Shown one piece after another: positions 1 through 12,262 of a DNA stretch of 64,000 bases. The translations under genes were made by a program, and so were the position numbers. The stretch is from assembly GCA_963210315.1 (NCBI GenBank), contig OY723260.1:1612001-1676000 (forward strand), in the 5' to 3' direction. The notes under the pieces were generated by a model. The model was not told the DNA's origin, did no database searches, and worked only from the letters and a program-made list of their open reading frames with translations. Positions within the stretch are counted from its first letter, which is position 1; each line of letters begins with the position of its first letter. This DNA is from Rhynchopus euleeides. Lineage: Eukaryota > Euglenozoa > Diplonemea > Diplonemida > Diplonemidae.

Positions 1-1780
1 GACCCTAGACCCTACCCAACCCTAGGGTTAGGGTCAGGGTTGACCCTAGACCCTACCCTAACCCTAGGGTTAGGGTTAGGGTTAACCCTTGACCCAACCC
101 TAGGGTTAGGGTTAGGGTTGACCCTAGACCCTACCCTAACCCTAGGGTTAGGGTTAGGGTTAACCCTTGACCCAACCCTAGGGTTAGGGTTAGGGTTAAC
201 CCTAGACCCTACCCAACCCTCGGGTTAGGGTCAGGGTTGACCCTAGACCCTACCCAACCCTCGGGTTAGGGTTAGGGTTAACCCTGGACCCTACCCAACC
301 CTAGGGTTAGGGTCAGGGTTGACCCTAGACCCTACCCTAACCCTAGGGTTAGGGTCAGGGTTAACCCTAGACCCTACCCAACCCTAGGGTTAGGGTTAAC
401 CCTTGACCCAACCCTAGGGTTAGGGTAGGGTATAGGGTTAACCCCAACCCTGATCCGAGGGTTGGGTAGGGTCTAGGGTTCACCCTGACGCAAACCCGAA
501 CCCTAGGGTAGGGTTGGGTCTAGGGTGAACCCTAACCCTAGGGTCGGGCAGGGTCTTGGGTTAACCCCTAACCCTAACCCTCGGGTTGGGTAGGGTATAG
601 GGTTAACCCTAACCCTAGGGTTGGGTTGTGTATAGGGTTAACCCTAACCCTAACCCTAGGGTAGGGTTGGGTCTTGGGTTAACCCTAACCCTAGGGTTGG
701 GTTGGGTATAGGGTTAACCCTAACCCTAGGGTGAGGGTAGGGTATAGGGTTAACCCCAACCCTAACCCTAGGGTTGGGTAGGGTATAGGGTTAACCCTAA
801 CCCTAGGGTAGGGTTGGGTCTTGGGTTAACCCTAACCCTAACCCTAGGGTAGGGTTGGGTATAGGGTTAACCCTAACCCTAACCCTAGGGTTGGGTTGGG
901 TCTAGGGTTAACCCTGACCCTAACCCTAGGGTTGGGTAGGGTATAGGGTTAACCCCAACCCTAACCCTAGGGTTGGGTAGGGTGTAGGGTTAACCCTAAC
1001 CCTAGGGTCGGGTTGGGTTAACCCTAACCCTAGGGTTGGGTTGGGTTAACCCTAACCCTAGGGTTGGGTTGGGTATAGGGTTAACCCTAACCCTAACCCT
1101 AGGGTTGGGTTGGGTCTAGGGTTAACCCTGACCCTAACCCTAGGGTTGGGTAGGGTGTAGGGTTAACCCTAACCCTAGGGTCGGGTTGGGTTAACCCTAA
1201 CCCTAGGGTTGGGTTGGGTATAGGGTTAACCCTAACCCTAACCCTAGGGTTGGGTTGGGTATAGGGTTAACCCTAACCCTAGGGTTGGGTTGGGTCTAGG
1301 GTTAACCCTGACCCTAACCCTAGGGTTGGGTAGGGTATAGGGTTAACCCTAACCCTAGGGTTGGGTTGGGTCTAGGGTTAACCCTAACCCTAACCCTAGG
1401 GTAGGGTTGGGTGTAGGGTTGGGTTGGGTATAGGGTTAACCCTGACCCTAACCCTAGGGTAGGGTCTAGGGTTAACCCTAACCCTAACCCTAGGGTTGGG
1501 TAGGGTGTAGGGTTAACCCTAACCCTAGGGTAGGGTTGGGTCTAGGGTTAACCCTGACCCTAACCCTAGGGTAGGGTCTAGGGTTAACCCCAACCCCAAC
1601 CCTAGGGTTGGGTAGGGTGTAGGGTTAACCCTCACCCTAACCCTAGGGTTGGGTAGGGTATAGGGTTAACCCTAACCCCAGGGTAGGGTCTAGGGTTAAC
1701 CCTAACCCTAGGGTGAGGGTAGGGTCTGGAGTTAACCCCAACCCCAACCCTAGGGTTGGGTAGGGTCTAGGGTCACCCGT
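1..1780. repeat. Telomere-like palindromic satellite
   Basis: The stretch is made almost wholly of TTAGGG and CCCTAA variants, but both orientations alternate every 20 to 40 bases, meeting at CCCTAGGG and GGTTAACC palindromes. Variant units such as GGGTTGGGTAGGGTATAGGG recur through it. A true chromosome end would keep one orientation. This therefore looks like a subtelomeric or interstitial satellite built from telomere-type units. No gene is present. Confidence 0.9.
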
Positions 1781-2929
1781 AACCCTCGAAATCGGGCCCA
1801 AATCGCCAAAATGGGCACCCCTCGAAAAAAAAATTCGAAAAGGTCCCCCTACCCACACCTGGAAATTACCAAAAAATCTGGGACCCCGGCGGCCCCAACC
1901 CTAGGGTAGGGTAGGGTAGCCCCCCCCCCCCCGGCACGGAGAAACTTAACGTTCGACCCGAATTAGCCAGAGGCCTGCCTGGGGGGGGGCTCCCCGCGGG
2001 CTGAGGTCAGGCTGGCGACCCAGGTTTTCAGGGTGACACCAGGATTTCCTCGAAATTTTGGGTGACCCCCACCCCCTGGTCGGGCACCCTACCAGGGGGG
2101 CAGGGCTGTAAATAAGGTTTGGGGGTCAGGAGTCGGGAGTCGGGAGTCGGTTATTTACAGTCACCTAAGGTACCTGGGGTGGGGGGCTGGGGGGGACGGG
2201 CGGTCTCAAACCCTACTCAATCCTGCACGCATCCTGTAGTACGGCCACCTCTGCCGTGGAGAGTCCCATGGACCCTCCAGCAGTCGCCCACCATTCGGTC
2301 AGGGCGGACTGACTCGGCGCTTGCGGGGTCTTCCCGCGTGCGAGGTGGTCCGCGAAGAAGCACGCGACGCACAGCGCCATGTTGGCTGTCCCAGCCAACC
2401 CCCCACTTCGCCCGCAGCGCCCCACACGCTGCGAGCACCTCACTCACGGCAGCAGTATTTGGCTGCATAGCTCTCAGTATTTCCCGTGCATGCAGCGCAT
2501 GCATCCACAAATTTTGTGGATGCATCCACACACAGCCTGGAGCTCCGAAGCCCTGCATGCAGGCCTGCCTGCAGTGGATGAATGCCTGTATGCCAAATCG
2601 AAAATTCATTTTTTGATATTTTCGGGCATCCCTGGATGCCGTGGATGCATGCATGGATGCATCCACACCATCCACGGCCCCACTGAGAGCTATGTTGGCT
2701 GTGAGTCAAACACTACTGCCTCTACCTGAGGCATGTTTTGTGTCGCAACAGTTGCGTCACATGTGTGACGCATCTGTGTGGAGTGTGTGTGGTTGTGCAC
2801 GTGTGCGCTGCGGTATGCTCAACCACCTGATGGGGGCGGAACACAACTCTTCTTGGGAGCTGCCAGGATCTGGCAAAAGGGGCGGGAAAGGGGCGCCGTA
2901 TTCACAGCAGTGGTTTGGCAATGAACTCA
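1781..2929. other. Gene-free subtelomeric DNA
   Basis: No convincing gene is seen. Open frames here overlap on both strands and show no domain. The segment 2480-2670 is rich in TGCATCCA and its complement, including a 27-bp hairpin at 2499-2525 with 13-bp arms around a single base. Confidence 0.6.
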
Positions 2930-4360
2930 CCCCAGTTCAGAGACCGGTAATGAAGAAGATGACTGGGAGGCACACACCATGTCCCACCCAGCGGGACCCC
3001 CACACCCCCACCCACCCATCGGGACCCCCCCTCCTCGGGTGTTCCAAAAACCCTTTCTTTTGAATATTTGGAGTCTGTGCGGATCGCAGTGGGGTCATTT
3101 TGGCCATGGGGTGCCTAATACCGCACATTCCCTAAGGGAAGCAAGGCAACCCTCCCAATCCCAAAAAATCCGGCGCGAGTCGGGAGTCGGGAGTCGGCCT
3201 TATTTACACCCCTGCAGGGGGGGGGGGTCACGAGGGGGGTATGGGGGGGGGGGGGGTACCCCCCCTACCCGACCCCCCTCCCGACTCGGGATGGGGGGGG
3301 GTCAGGAGGTGGTACTTTCACCCAATTGATGTTCCCCAGTAATAGGTGTAAATGGGCACCCCATGGCCAAAATGACCCCATCGCGATCCGCACAGATTCC
3401 AAACGTTCAAAATAACGGGTTTTTGGAAAATCCGAGGGGGGGGTCCCGCTGGGTGGGTAGGTGGGGTGTAGTGGACTGGCTGCCTCCCAGCCACCTTCTC
3501 CCACGACAAGTCCCTGAACCAGACCCGTGTTTCATGGGTGATACTTGGCTCACACACCATCAAAGTGACCCCACTGTGATCCGCACAAATTCCAAACGTT
3601 CAAAAGAAATGGGTTTTGGAATACCCGAGGAGGGGGTCCCGCTGGGTGGGGTGGGGTGTCATGGTGTGTGTCACCCAGTCACCCTTCACCCATAACCAGC
3701 CCCTGAACCAGACCGCTTTTTCATGGGTGAAGCTGGGCACCTAGACCCACAGTGTGACCCCACTACGATCCGCAAAAGTTTCAAACGTTCAAAAGAACGG
3801 GGGTTTGGAACACTCGTGGAGGGGGTCCCGCTGGGTGGGCTGGCTGACTCTCGGCCCCCCTCTCGGCCGTGTGGCTACCTCAGTCACTTTCTCTTCGGAC
3901 CAGCCCCTGAACCAGAGTCACATTTCATGGACGATGTTTGTCACATAGACCTATAAAATGACCCCACTACGATCCGCAAAAGTTTCAAACGTTCAAAAGA
4001 ACGGGGTTTTGGAACACCTGAGGAGGGGGTCCCGCTGGGTGGGTGGCTGGGTGGGGTGGCATGGTGTGTTACTCCCAGTCACCTTCACCCATGACCAGCC
4101 CCTGAACCAGAGCCACATTTCATGGACAAAGCTTGTCACCTAGACCTACAAAGTGACCCCACTACGATGCGCACAGATTCCAAATATTCAAAAGAAGGGG
4201 GTTTCGGAACACCCGAGGAGGGGGTCCCGCTGGGTGGGTGGGCTGGCTGACTCTCGGCCTCCCAGTCACAGTCTCCTATGACCAGCCCCTGAACTAGACC
4301 CACATTTCATGGGTGAAGCTTGGCACCTAGACCCACAGTGTGACCCCACTACGATCCGCA
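2930..4360. repeat. Degenerate ~190-bp tandem satellite
   Basis: Successive units share the block ACCCCACTACGATCCGCA, then a tract like CAAACGTTCAAAAGAACGGG, a GGGGGTCCCGCTGGGTGGG block and a CATGGGTGAAGCTTGGCACC-like junction. Units begin near 2935, 3360, 3565, 3755, 3955 and 4150. Inverted copies occur at 9730-9950 and 10510-10735 inside another element, and a fragment lies near 4922. The open frames here are products of the repeat. Confidence 0.8.
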
Positions 4361-5185
4361 CAGAGCCCAAAGAGTGCAATGGAAGGGGTCAATCGCGATT
4401 CCGCGAGTCGAAGATTCCGCACTTTTGGGTCACTTTCAGGTGATGTCAGGTCCCTGGAGTGACTGCAGATAGCCCATTTTCAGGGTGGGAGCCCTGCTCG
4501 TACGTCACCCAGATTCAGCCCAAACCCGTGCACCCAGGGTGCACGGTCGCCGAGGGCGCGCGGGCACCCGGAAACAGGTCGCATTTGCGCGCGCTGCCTG
4601 CACCCTGCACGCCAGCCCCCCCCCCCCCCCATTGTTGTTAGCCCCCATTTAAAACTTTACGTTTTAAACGTTTTAAATGTTTTAAATTAAAACGCGTTTT
4701 AAATTAATTTAAAACGGAGTTTAAAACGGGGGTTAAAACAGGGCGTTTCTGTGGTGTTTTCACCAGGGGATAAGATAGGTCTGGTTTTCCGGTTTTCAAA
4801 ACCAGGGTTTCCCGGTTCCCGGTTTTCTGAAAAAAAAAAAAAGGTCGATCTCATTTTCGGCGTTTTTTTTGTGACTTTGGGACAGTAAAACAGTCAGAAA
4901 AAACGCCATAAAAAAATAGAAAGTGACCCCATCGTGATCCGCACAGAGCTCAAATAGTCCAAAGAAGGCAGAGAAGCGGAGAAGAAAAAATGGACCTAGC
5001 GGGTGGCCCGGTGGGTGGTGATGCCCTCGTCATGCAGGTCTCTTCTGTTTTGAAGGTGCACACATGGTGGACTCCAGCCACCATGTCTAAGAGGGAGTCT
5101 AAGACTGCAGTCTGTACTGGAGACGGGAGTCTATTTTCCAGCTAATTTACGCTAAGACTCCCGCTAGTTGAGACTCATGGGAGAC
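4361..5185. other. Gene-free DNA with TTTAAAAC tracts
   Basis: No gene is seen. 4640-4740 is a palindrome-rich run of TTTAAAAC/GTTTTAAA units. Similar tracts lie at 7340-7390 and 9450-9485. A single fragment of the ~190-bp satellite is at 4922-4960. Confidence 0.5.
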
Positions 5186-5237
5186 ACACGGTGTACTCCA
5201 GCGGAGGTAGGGTAACCTCCGCTGGAGTTCACCGTGT
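5186..5237. repeat. Near-perfect 22-bp-arm hairpin
   Basis: Two 22-base arms (5186-5207 and 5216-5237) are complementary except at one position and are separated by an 8-base loop, TAGGGTAA. It could be a small inverted repeat or, if transcribed, a hairpin RNA. Sequence alone cannot separate these. Confidence 0.7.
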
Positions 5238-7397
5238 CGTCTGCCTCTGTGCAGCGTCACTCGGTGCCATCGAATACATGGCGACAGCCCACCAACTCGA
5301 GACAGATCTGCTTGTCTGGAGGGCTGAGACGAGAACACGAACGACTTTCAAGCAGTCTTGAAGGTCGCCAAGCCTATTGGGGGCAACTAACAGATGAGAT
5401 TTGTTTGTTGCCTGTCGTCACAGCTAGGTGCCCATCTCCTCGACAACGGAATGTGTGCAGAGATCTCGTGGACCCTTTGGCCATTCTGTCGTGCACCCAC
5501 TCCACCCACAACGCACACCTATCACGAGTGGTCGCTCCCCCGTCCTCCTCCACCCTGAAGGTTGAACCCTCAAGGACCAGTGATCTCCTGCTGGCCGGGC
5601 TGCGATACAGCGAAGCCTTCCTACTTACAAGCGAATCCAGACTGTAGGGAACAGATGTTCACTACCGTGGCCTCCGGCGGCTGGGGGGCTCCGCCCCCCA
5701 GACCCCCCCTGCGTAAAAACATTGCACCAGACCTTTTTTGGCCGAGAGTCCAAACTTTCAAAGCAGCTGCTGCGCCTGCCCCACCAAGCAGCCTCAGTAC
5801 GACAGGACGCGCGCAGGCACCGGGCCCTCTCAGATTCTGGGAGGGTTTGCGCGGGTCGCGCGCGCCGAAGGCGCGCGCGAAAAATTTTCAAAACCAGAAA
5901 AACCGGAAAACGGCGCCAGAAAAAAAGTCTATCTTATACCCTGGTTTTCACACCAAAAAAAAATTTCGGCCAAAATTTTTTTTCTATGCCCCCTGAGGCC
6001 CCCCAGCTCATATTCTGGGTGATTATTCCTGCATTCCTGTCACAGCGGACACATTATTGGTGGAAAATAGGTGGCACTGACGTTGTGGTGAGGGTTGCAT
6101 CAATCGCACCGGCATCAGTTGGCACACCCCCTCCGTTGTTCTCAGGAATAATGCAGTTTGACATCAGCATATTTCTGGAGTGTCGAATCTTCATCTTGCA
6201 TCACTCGATGTGCACCCTTTTGAGCTGAATCCATGATACAAAGTCGCAGGTTGAAGGCCGGATCACCATGATGGGGATGGCAATGGACCCAGCGAACTCC
6301 ACCAGCTCCTTCGACAGTCCTGGAAGCACCTTCTGGAAAAGTTGCACAGTTCCAGTTGCCACCTGGAGCCTACCTTTGGCCTGCCCCTCTTTGAGAGGAG
6401 CATATCTGTATTCCCTTTACTCTCCTATGGACGCCCGACTTCTCTGATCGAGAGAAGCCTACAAAAGGCGTAACCATCCTCGTCATGTATTCTTTGCCTC
6501 CAACTTTCACTTTTGCAGAACGGATCCCGATGAACTCCAAACAGGAAGTGCAGCCAGCTTCATCACGGCTGTGTTCAACAAGACAGCCAGGTGATGTTGT
6601 TGCTGTCAGAACGATGGTTGCAGCACTCGGCTGCGCCCCACCTGGGGTTGCTCTGGCTGTTGCCAAGCTAGTGTTTGGGACAATTATTGATCACCTAGCC
6701 ATTCTCTCGGCACCCTAATGATCGTGGGTAGGCAGCAGGAACCTGCACTCTGGGGGGACGTCATCGATGAGTTTCTTTGAAGAAAGCCGGCGGCTACCGC
6801 TGGAGTTACGGTCCGAAGGGGTCAGTACCACGGGCGCCACACCGCTCGTGTTGGGCATCGGGTTTCGGTGAAGGCGGGGGCGCTGAGAAAGCGACATGTA
6901 CGTAACAAGCAATGATCAACCATACACCAGCAAGTCAAACAGGCACCACCGTTGGATCGTTCGTGCACCCGAGTCTGTACTGTACCATCCTGAATCTTTT
7001 CTGGGTGATTGTCAACGATGAGGGCATGAGCTTGCGTCAGGGTGAGCAGAGGAACGGGTTGAGGCCAGGGTGAATGGAGGGTGAAAAGTAGCCCACTTCA
7101 CCAGGAGGCGAATTTTCGCAGAAAGCCCTGCCACACAGCTGTGTTTGCCTGATCATGCTCAAAAGGCCTGCAATAGGCTATTTCACACAGGGAATTTGTT
7201 CACCCATTTGGGACCCCCAGGGAGCCTCAAAATTGGATTTTTTTGCCGAAGATGGCCTCAGATGGCCCAAAACGATCAATTTTGGGTTCCAGAAAAAAAA
7301 ATCGAAAAGTCTCCCCCTATATTTTGCAGGGTTTTTTGCCGTTTTAAACCCCGTTTTAAATAATTTAAAACGGCGTTTTAAACTTTAACCCTTTACT
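5238..7397. other. Gene-free DNA with a possible decayed - strand coding stretch
   Basis: No intact gene is seen. On the - strand, 6910-6230 reads as several short frames with protein-like composition, including one ending near 6370 with CLVEHSRDEAGCTSCLEF and an adjoining frame with QLFQKVLPGLSKELVEFAGS. Stops and frame changes separate them. They may be remains of one gene or transposon protein that I do not recognise. Confidence 0.35.
5657..5709 (+). repeat. 54-bp GC palindromic module, copy 1
   Basis: This copy starts GTTCACTACCGTGG and contains the palindrome GGGGGGCTCCGCCCCCC. The same module occurs at seven other places in the window, all inside DNA transposons. This copy has no element ends that I could define. 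Confidence 0.85.
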
Positions 7398-7863
7398 GGG
7401 GGGGGGGGCAAATACAAGAGTATATGCAAATACAAGGGTATATGCTAATACAAGAGTACTCCAGAAATCGCGATTTTAAAAAGTTCACCGAGCAAATACA
7501 AGAGTATACTCTTGTATTTGCATACTAGACTTTTGGAGAACTTTTGTGGGGTTTTCATCGTATTTTGTACTTCCAATGACCTCCCCCAGGCCAGTGGGCC
7601 TCCTGTCTGGAGTCGTCACGGTCGGGTGGGAGTCGCCTCGGGGTGGGAAAGGCCAAGAGGACGCTCGTATTGTCTCTTCGGCGCCGCTGCCCCATGAGGG
7701 CCCACCCGGAGGCCACATTTCTAGTATGCAAATACAAGAGTATATACTCTTGTATTTGCATACTAGACAACTTTTCAGCTAAAAAACAATTTTTTGAAAA
7801 CCCTGAATTACGTAAGCTGGCACGGTGAATAGAAGAGTATACCCTTGTATTTGCCCCCCCCCC
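7398..7863. mobile_element. Palindromic element, GCAAATACAAGAGTATA ends
   Basis: The ends are inverted copies of GGGGGGGCAAATACAAG (right copy at about 7844-7860). Inside are two near-perfect hairpins built from the same words, at 7493-7518 and 7727-7762, and further single copies near 7423 and 7448. There is no coding capacity. It is probably a foldback or MITE-type element. No clear target duplication can be called because both ends lie in G/C runs. Confidence 0.6.
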
Positions 7864-8653
7864 AGTAAGTCCCAAGGCTATTTTGGGCCATTTTGGCCGA
7901 TTTTTCTCCTTGGACACCAAGTTGCTTCAATTTTCGTTTTTCTGCCCGACCCTGGCCGTAAATGAACGCGTTTGACTGAAAGATTTCACGATGGCCATTT
8001 TTTGGCCCCGAAAAAAATGTCTCTTTTTTCGCACGGCCAACAAACAGTGATTTTGAGGGTGACAAAACGGCAGATTTTCGAAAGCAAAAATTTTTGGGTG
8101 CCGGGGCTCCCCAAAAAGTCATCCGAAGATGGCGTTATTGGAAAGAACGAGTCAAATTGCATCGACGAAAAAAAAAGTTCGGCCAAAAAGACTGAGAATG
8201 AAGCCACTGAATGGGCAAGGCGGTTTTTGCCTATGTTCAGTGCCTATTTTCCCTTTCAAACCGTGGGAAAACACCCGAAAAGGGGTTATTTCCTCAATCA
8301 CTCGCAGGAAGTCTGTCTCAGACGGCTGCAAGAGCAACTGTTGTGATTCGCAGCAGTGCTGAACCAGAGAGAGTGTTCGCAGAGATGTCGCCCTGCGCTC
8401 GCTCTACTACCCCGTGATCCCGCCACCGACAGCCAGTGTCCGTCTACCCTCTCCTCGGAGTTCTCGACCAGATGTCGCCGCAGAGAGGACAGCACCCTTC
8501 GTCTCGTATTATTGCAGACTACTCGGTGCTGCAACTGCGCACGGAAGAGAGAAGCGCCTCGAATATGTTCTCCCCAAGTAGATCAGACACTCTTCTAGTT
8601 TAGCTTGGCTCAATCTGGGCACGGCCCAAAGCCAGGATAAGATATCACTCATG
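7864..8653. other. Gene-free DNA
   Basis: No gene, RNA or repeat that I recognise is seen here. Overlapping short frames on both strands lack domains. Confidence 0.45.
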
Positions 8654-9025
8654 CCTGGGACCCCCCGTGTATAAGTCCCCCTCCCTTACCCCCGTGTTTA
8701 AGTCCCCCCCTGGGGGTCTGGCAGGGGGGGACTTAAGCACAGGTGGACCTAAACACGGGGGTGGGCCGGTCTGGAGGGTCATCAAGTGGCCGCGAGGCCA
8801 CCTGGTGACCTCCAGGTGCTGTCAGAGTCGAAAAGGGGGGTGCCAAAAGTCCATCCGTACCAGAATAACCCCCTACGACGGAAGCGGAAGAGGTCTTCTT
8901 GGTCTCCACCGTGCCACCCCCGTGTTTAAGCCCCCCCTGCGTTTAGGTCCGCCCCCCCCGTGTTTAAGTCTCCCCCGGCCGAAAATCGTCTCCAAGGGGG
9001 GGACTTAAACACGGGGGGTCCCAGG
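8654..9025. mobile_element. Small inverted-repeat element (MITE-like)
   Basis: The ends are about 28-bp inverted repeats beginning CCTGGGACCCCCCGTGT with one mismatch inside. The word CCCCCGTGTTTAAGTCCCCC recurs inside in both orientations near 8690, 8735, 8918 and 8958. There is no open frame of note. The length and structure suit a non-autonomous DNA element. Confidence 0.7.
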
Positions 9026-9495
9026 TACATTTGACAGGCGAGGAATTGACAATCAGGCACTCCCTTGCCTTCAGTTGACACGTGCACCACATCGGGGTGT
9101 ATCTGGGCGGGTCTTGATTCCTTGGAAAGGTTCTCGAGTCCCCTTTACCGGATGGCCAGGGTCGGGCACAAAGACCCCCGGCAAAGTATGCCAGACCTTG
9201 TTGGGGTGTGCACAGAAAGCCAAGGGCCCAGAATGCTGTTTTCACCTGAAAACCCGACCTGGGCCCAGATTCTCAGGGTTGACGGCGGGCAACCGACAGA
9301 CAGATATCTCGTCGATTTTTGTTGTCGTGAAAAGAACTGTCCAAACCCTTTTCATGGTGCCCAGGGTTTGCCAAAAAGACAAAAATGCGTGCTAACAAAA
9401 TGTGAACCGAAAGTGTAGGCGCAATATATTGCGCCTTGGGACTTAAAGGGTTAAAACGTTTAAAACGTTTAAAATGTTTAAAACTCGGTTTCTAA
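9026..9495. other. Gene-free DNA
   Basis: No supported gene. The last 50 bases are TTTAAAACG units like those near 4650. Confidence 0.45.
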
Positions 9496-10003
9496 CACGG
9501 TGGGATCTTGTAAATTTTACATGTATAACTACAAGTATATACATGTAAAGGGGGGTCACAGCTATTGTTTACCTGGCTTCATGTAAATAGTAGATGTGCA
9601 TGTAAATAATAGCTGTGAATAATATTCACTGTAAACAATACGTGTAAATGATTTTACACGCACGTACTGTTTACATAGTTCAGCATTTTTTTTCGAAACC
9701 TGTGCGGAATCGCGATTTTCCACTTCCATTGTCCTTTTCGGACTCCGTGCGGATCGTAGTGGGGTCATTTTGGTGGTATCGGTGCCAAGATTCATCCATG
9801 AAATGTTGGTCTGATTCAGTGACTGGGAGGCAGCTAGCCCACCACACCACCCACCCAGGCGGGACCCCCTCACCGGGCTTTCCAAACCCGGTTCTTTTGA
9901 ACGTTTGGAACCTGCGCGGATCCTGGTGGGGTCACTTTGGTGACAGAGGCACCAAGTCTCACTCCTCAGAGCACCTTGGAAATATTTTTGAACCCCCCGA
10001 AAA

Positions 10004-10186
10004 GCGCCCTATCACTTCACAGCTACAACCGCTCTGATGAATTTCCTTTTGTTTGTTGCGTTGACGCTTCTACACACAAAACCCTGAACTGATCACACCC
10101 TGAGCCTGATGAAGGGTGGGGTTAGTGTATAGAGCACGTTTGGTTGCAGCTGTGGTGGGGCGCTTTCCGCTCACACGAGTGTGCTT
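10004..10186 (+). mobile_element. Solo terminal-repeat-like insert, YR-retroelement family
   Basis: The tandem copy at 10325-10900 runs CCCCCCG-AAAAA-TAAAATAATTG without this 183-base segment, while the first copy has it between A-tracts. The segment therefore inserted after the duplication, or was lost cleanly from the second copy. It carries TGCGTTGACGCTTCTACACAC and a GAGCACGTTTGG block, both also in the terminal repeats of the tyrosine-recombinase retroelement at 42-46.8 kb. Confidence 0.75.
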
Positions 10187-10953
10187 AAAAAATAAAATAA
10201 TTGCACGTAAATAATAATCGGATGTAAACAATACATGTAAATAATTTTATGTAAACAATACCTGTAGGTAAACAATAGTCGTGAGGGGGGTTTATTATAC
10301 ATGTATAATACTTGCATGTCAACTAAAGGGGGGTCACAGCTATTGTTTACCTGGCTTCATGTAAATAGTAGATGTGCATGTAAATAATAGCTGTGAATAA
10401 TATTCACTGTAAACAATACGTGTAAATAATTTTACACGCACGTACTGTTTACATAGTTCAGCATTTTGTTTCGAAACCTGTGCGGAATCGCGATTTTCCA
10501 CTTCCATTGTCCTTTTCGGACTCCGTGCGGATCGTAGTGGGGTCATTTTGGTGGTATCGGTGCCAAGATTCATCCATGAAATATTGGTCTGATTCAGTGA
10601 CTGGGAGGCAGCTAGCCCACCACACCACCCACCCAGGCGGGACCCCCTCACCGGCTTTCCAAACCCCGTTCTTTTGAACGTTTGGAACCTGCGCGGATCC
10701 TGGTGGGGTCACTTTGGTGACAGAGGCACCAAGTCTCACTCCTCAGAGCACCTTGGAAATATTTTTGAACCCCCCGAAAAATAAAATAATTGCACGTAAA
10801 TAATAATCGGATGTAAACAATACATGTAAATAATTTTATGTAAACAATACCTGTAGGTAAACAATAGTCGTGAGGGGGGTTTATTATACATGTAAAATAC
10901 ATGTATATGCCTGAAATATACATGTAAAATACATGTACCGTAAACGGAAAAAG

Positions 10954-11021
10954 GGTGGACCGTAAAAATGTTCCAAGTTCCCAAAAAAAGGCCAAACGTT
11001 CCATCTTTTTTACGGTCCACC
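10954..11021. repeat. GGTGGACCGTAAAAA hairpin, copy 1
   Basis: A 68-base module ends in inverted copies of GGTGGACCGTAAAAA and contains TGTTCCAAGTTCC. A second copy is at 11633-11699. It is too short to code and is probably a minute inverted-repeat unit. Confidence 0.7.
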
Positions 11022-11425
11022 ATTTATTGGGACTGAATATGGAAAAGACAATGCGTTTTTCGCCCGCGGGCTGGTGGGTTGCGGGGCGCGGACTGCGGCC
11101 TCCACGCCGCAGACACCCACACGTAGGCCTCCCGACCTCCCAGCTTTGGACCCTCCCTCCACCACCGCAACCAACACCAGCAAGAGAAGTAAGTCCTCCC
11201 TGCGTGTGGAAAAGGCACGATCACCACCACTCACCTCGAGACTCACCCACCACCACACCTCGAGAAGTGTAGTACCATGCAAGGAGCATTCCGGTAGAAG
11301 TAAAAGTAGAACCTGCTGCACGAGCCCACAAAAGCAGCCACAGTACGGCAGGGCGCGCAGACAGAAGCTGAGACCACCGGGCTCCCTCCAGATGTGAATT
11401 CGTGAATCAGTGCCCGGAAAATTCA

Positions 11426-11600
11426 GGGAAATCGTACTCCTTTAGTGTAGTACACCCTGCAGTAACTGTGGGAGAACAGTTCCCGGACGATGGTGAGCGC
11501 ACACTCTGTGCTGAGGCCCTGTGGTGTTAATCCTGCAGCTTCAGTCGTACGATTTCCTTGGTTCCTTCGCGACTTCGTCGCGAAGGAACTCGTAAAAAAA
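11426..11600 (-). repeat. Dispersed ~170-220-bp repeat, copy 1
   Basis: It shares, in reverse orientation, blocks such as GAAATCGTACTCCTTT, ACTGTGGGAGAACAGTTCC and GCTTCAGTCGTACGATTTCC with 56185-56405 in the cyclase gene's first intron. A shorter relative is at 30118-30219. Confidence 0.65.
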
Positions 11601-11632
11601 ACCGCCAAGTCCACGATCCCAACCGTAAAATA

Positions 11633-11699
11633 GGTGGACCGTAAAAATGTTCCAAGTTCCGGAAAAATCCCATTTGTTCCATCTTTTTTACGGTCCACC
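11633..11699. repeat. GGTGGACCGTAAAAA hairpin, copy 2
   Basis: Same module as 10954-11021, with a different 15-base centre. A partial further unit (TACGGTTCACC, TACGGTCCAC) follows to about 11735. Confidence 0.7.
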
Positions 11700-11739
11700 T
11701 ATAGTACGGTTCACCTTTATTACGGTCCACAATATTTCC

Positions 11740-12262
11740 GTTTACGGTATATCAAGTAAAAATACAAGTATAATACTTGCATGTCAACTATTATACATGT
11801 ATTTTTACTTGATATACATGTATTTTACATGTATATTTCAGGCATTTACATGTATTTTACATGTATAATACTTGTCATGCAAGTATTATACATGTAAAAT
11901 ACTTGCATGACAAGTAAAATACATGTATAATACTTGCATGACAAGTAAAATACTTGCATGCAAGTAAAATACATGTATTTTACTTACATGCAAGTATTTT
12001 ACTTGTCATGCAAGTATTTTACATGTATAATACTTGCATGACAAGTATTATACATGTAAAATACATGTAAATGCCTGAAATATACATGTAAAATACATGT
12101 ATATCAAGTAAAAATACATGTATAATAGTTGACATGCAAGTATTATACATGTATTTTTACTTGATATACATGTATTTTACATGTATATTTCAGGCATATA
12201 CATGTATTATACATGTATAATAGTTGACATGCAAGTATTATACATGTATAATACATGTATTA
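11740..12262. repeat. ACATGTA / CAAGTA palindromic array
   Basis: About 520 bases consist of TACATGTA, TACTTGCATG and TCAAGTA words in both orientations, so long hairpins can form. One is centred near 12133, with arms reaching CCTGAAATATACATG and its complement. It has almost no GC, unlike the rest of the window. Confidence 0.8.

Noticed and set aside
1..1780. True chromosome-end telomere
   Set aside because: Both orientations alternate throughout, so it is not a simple terminal array.
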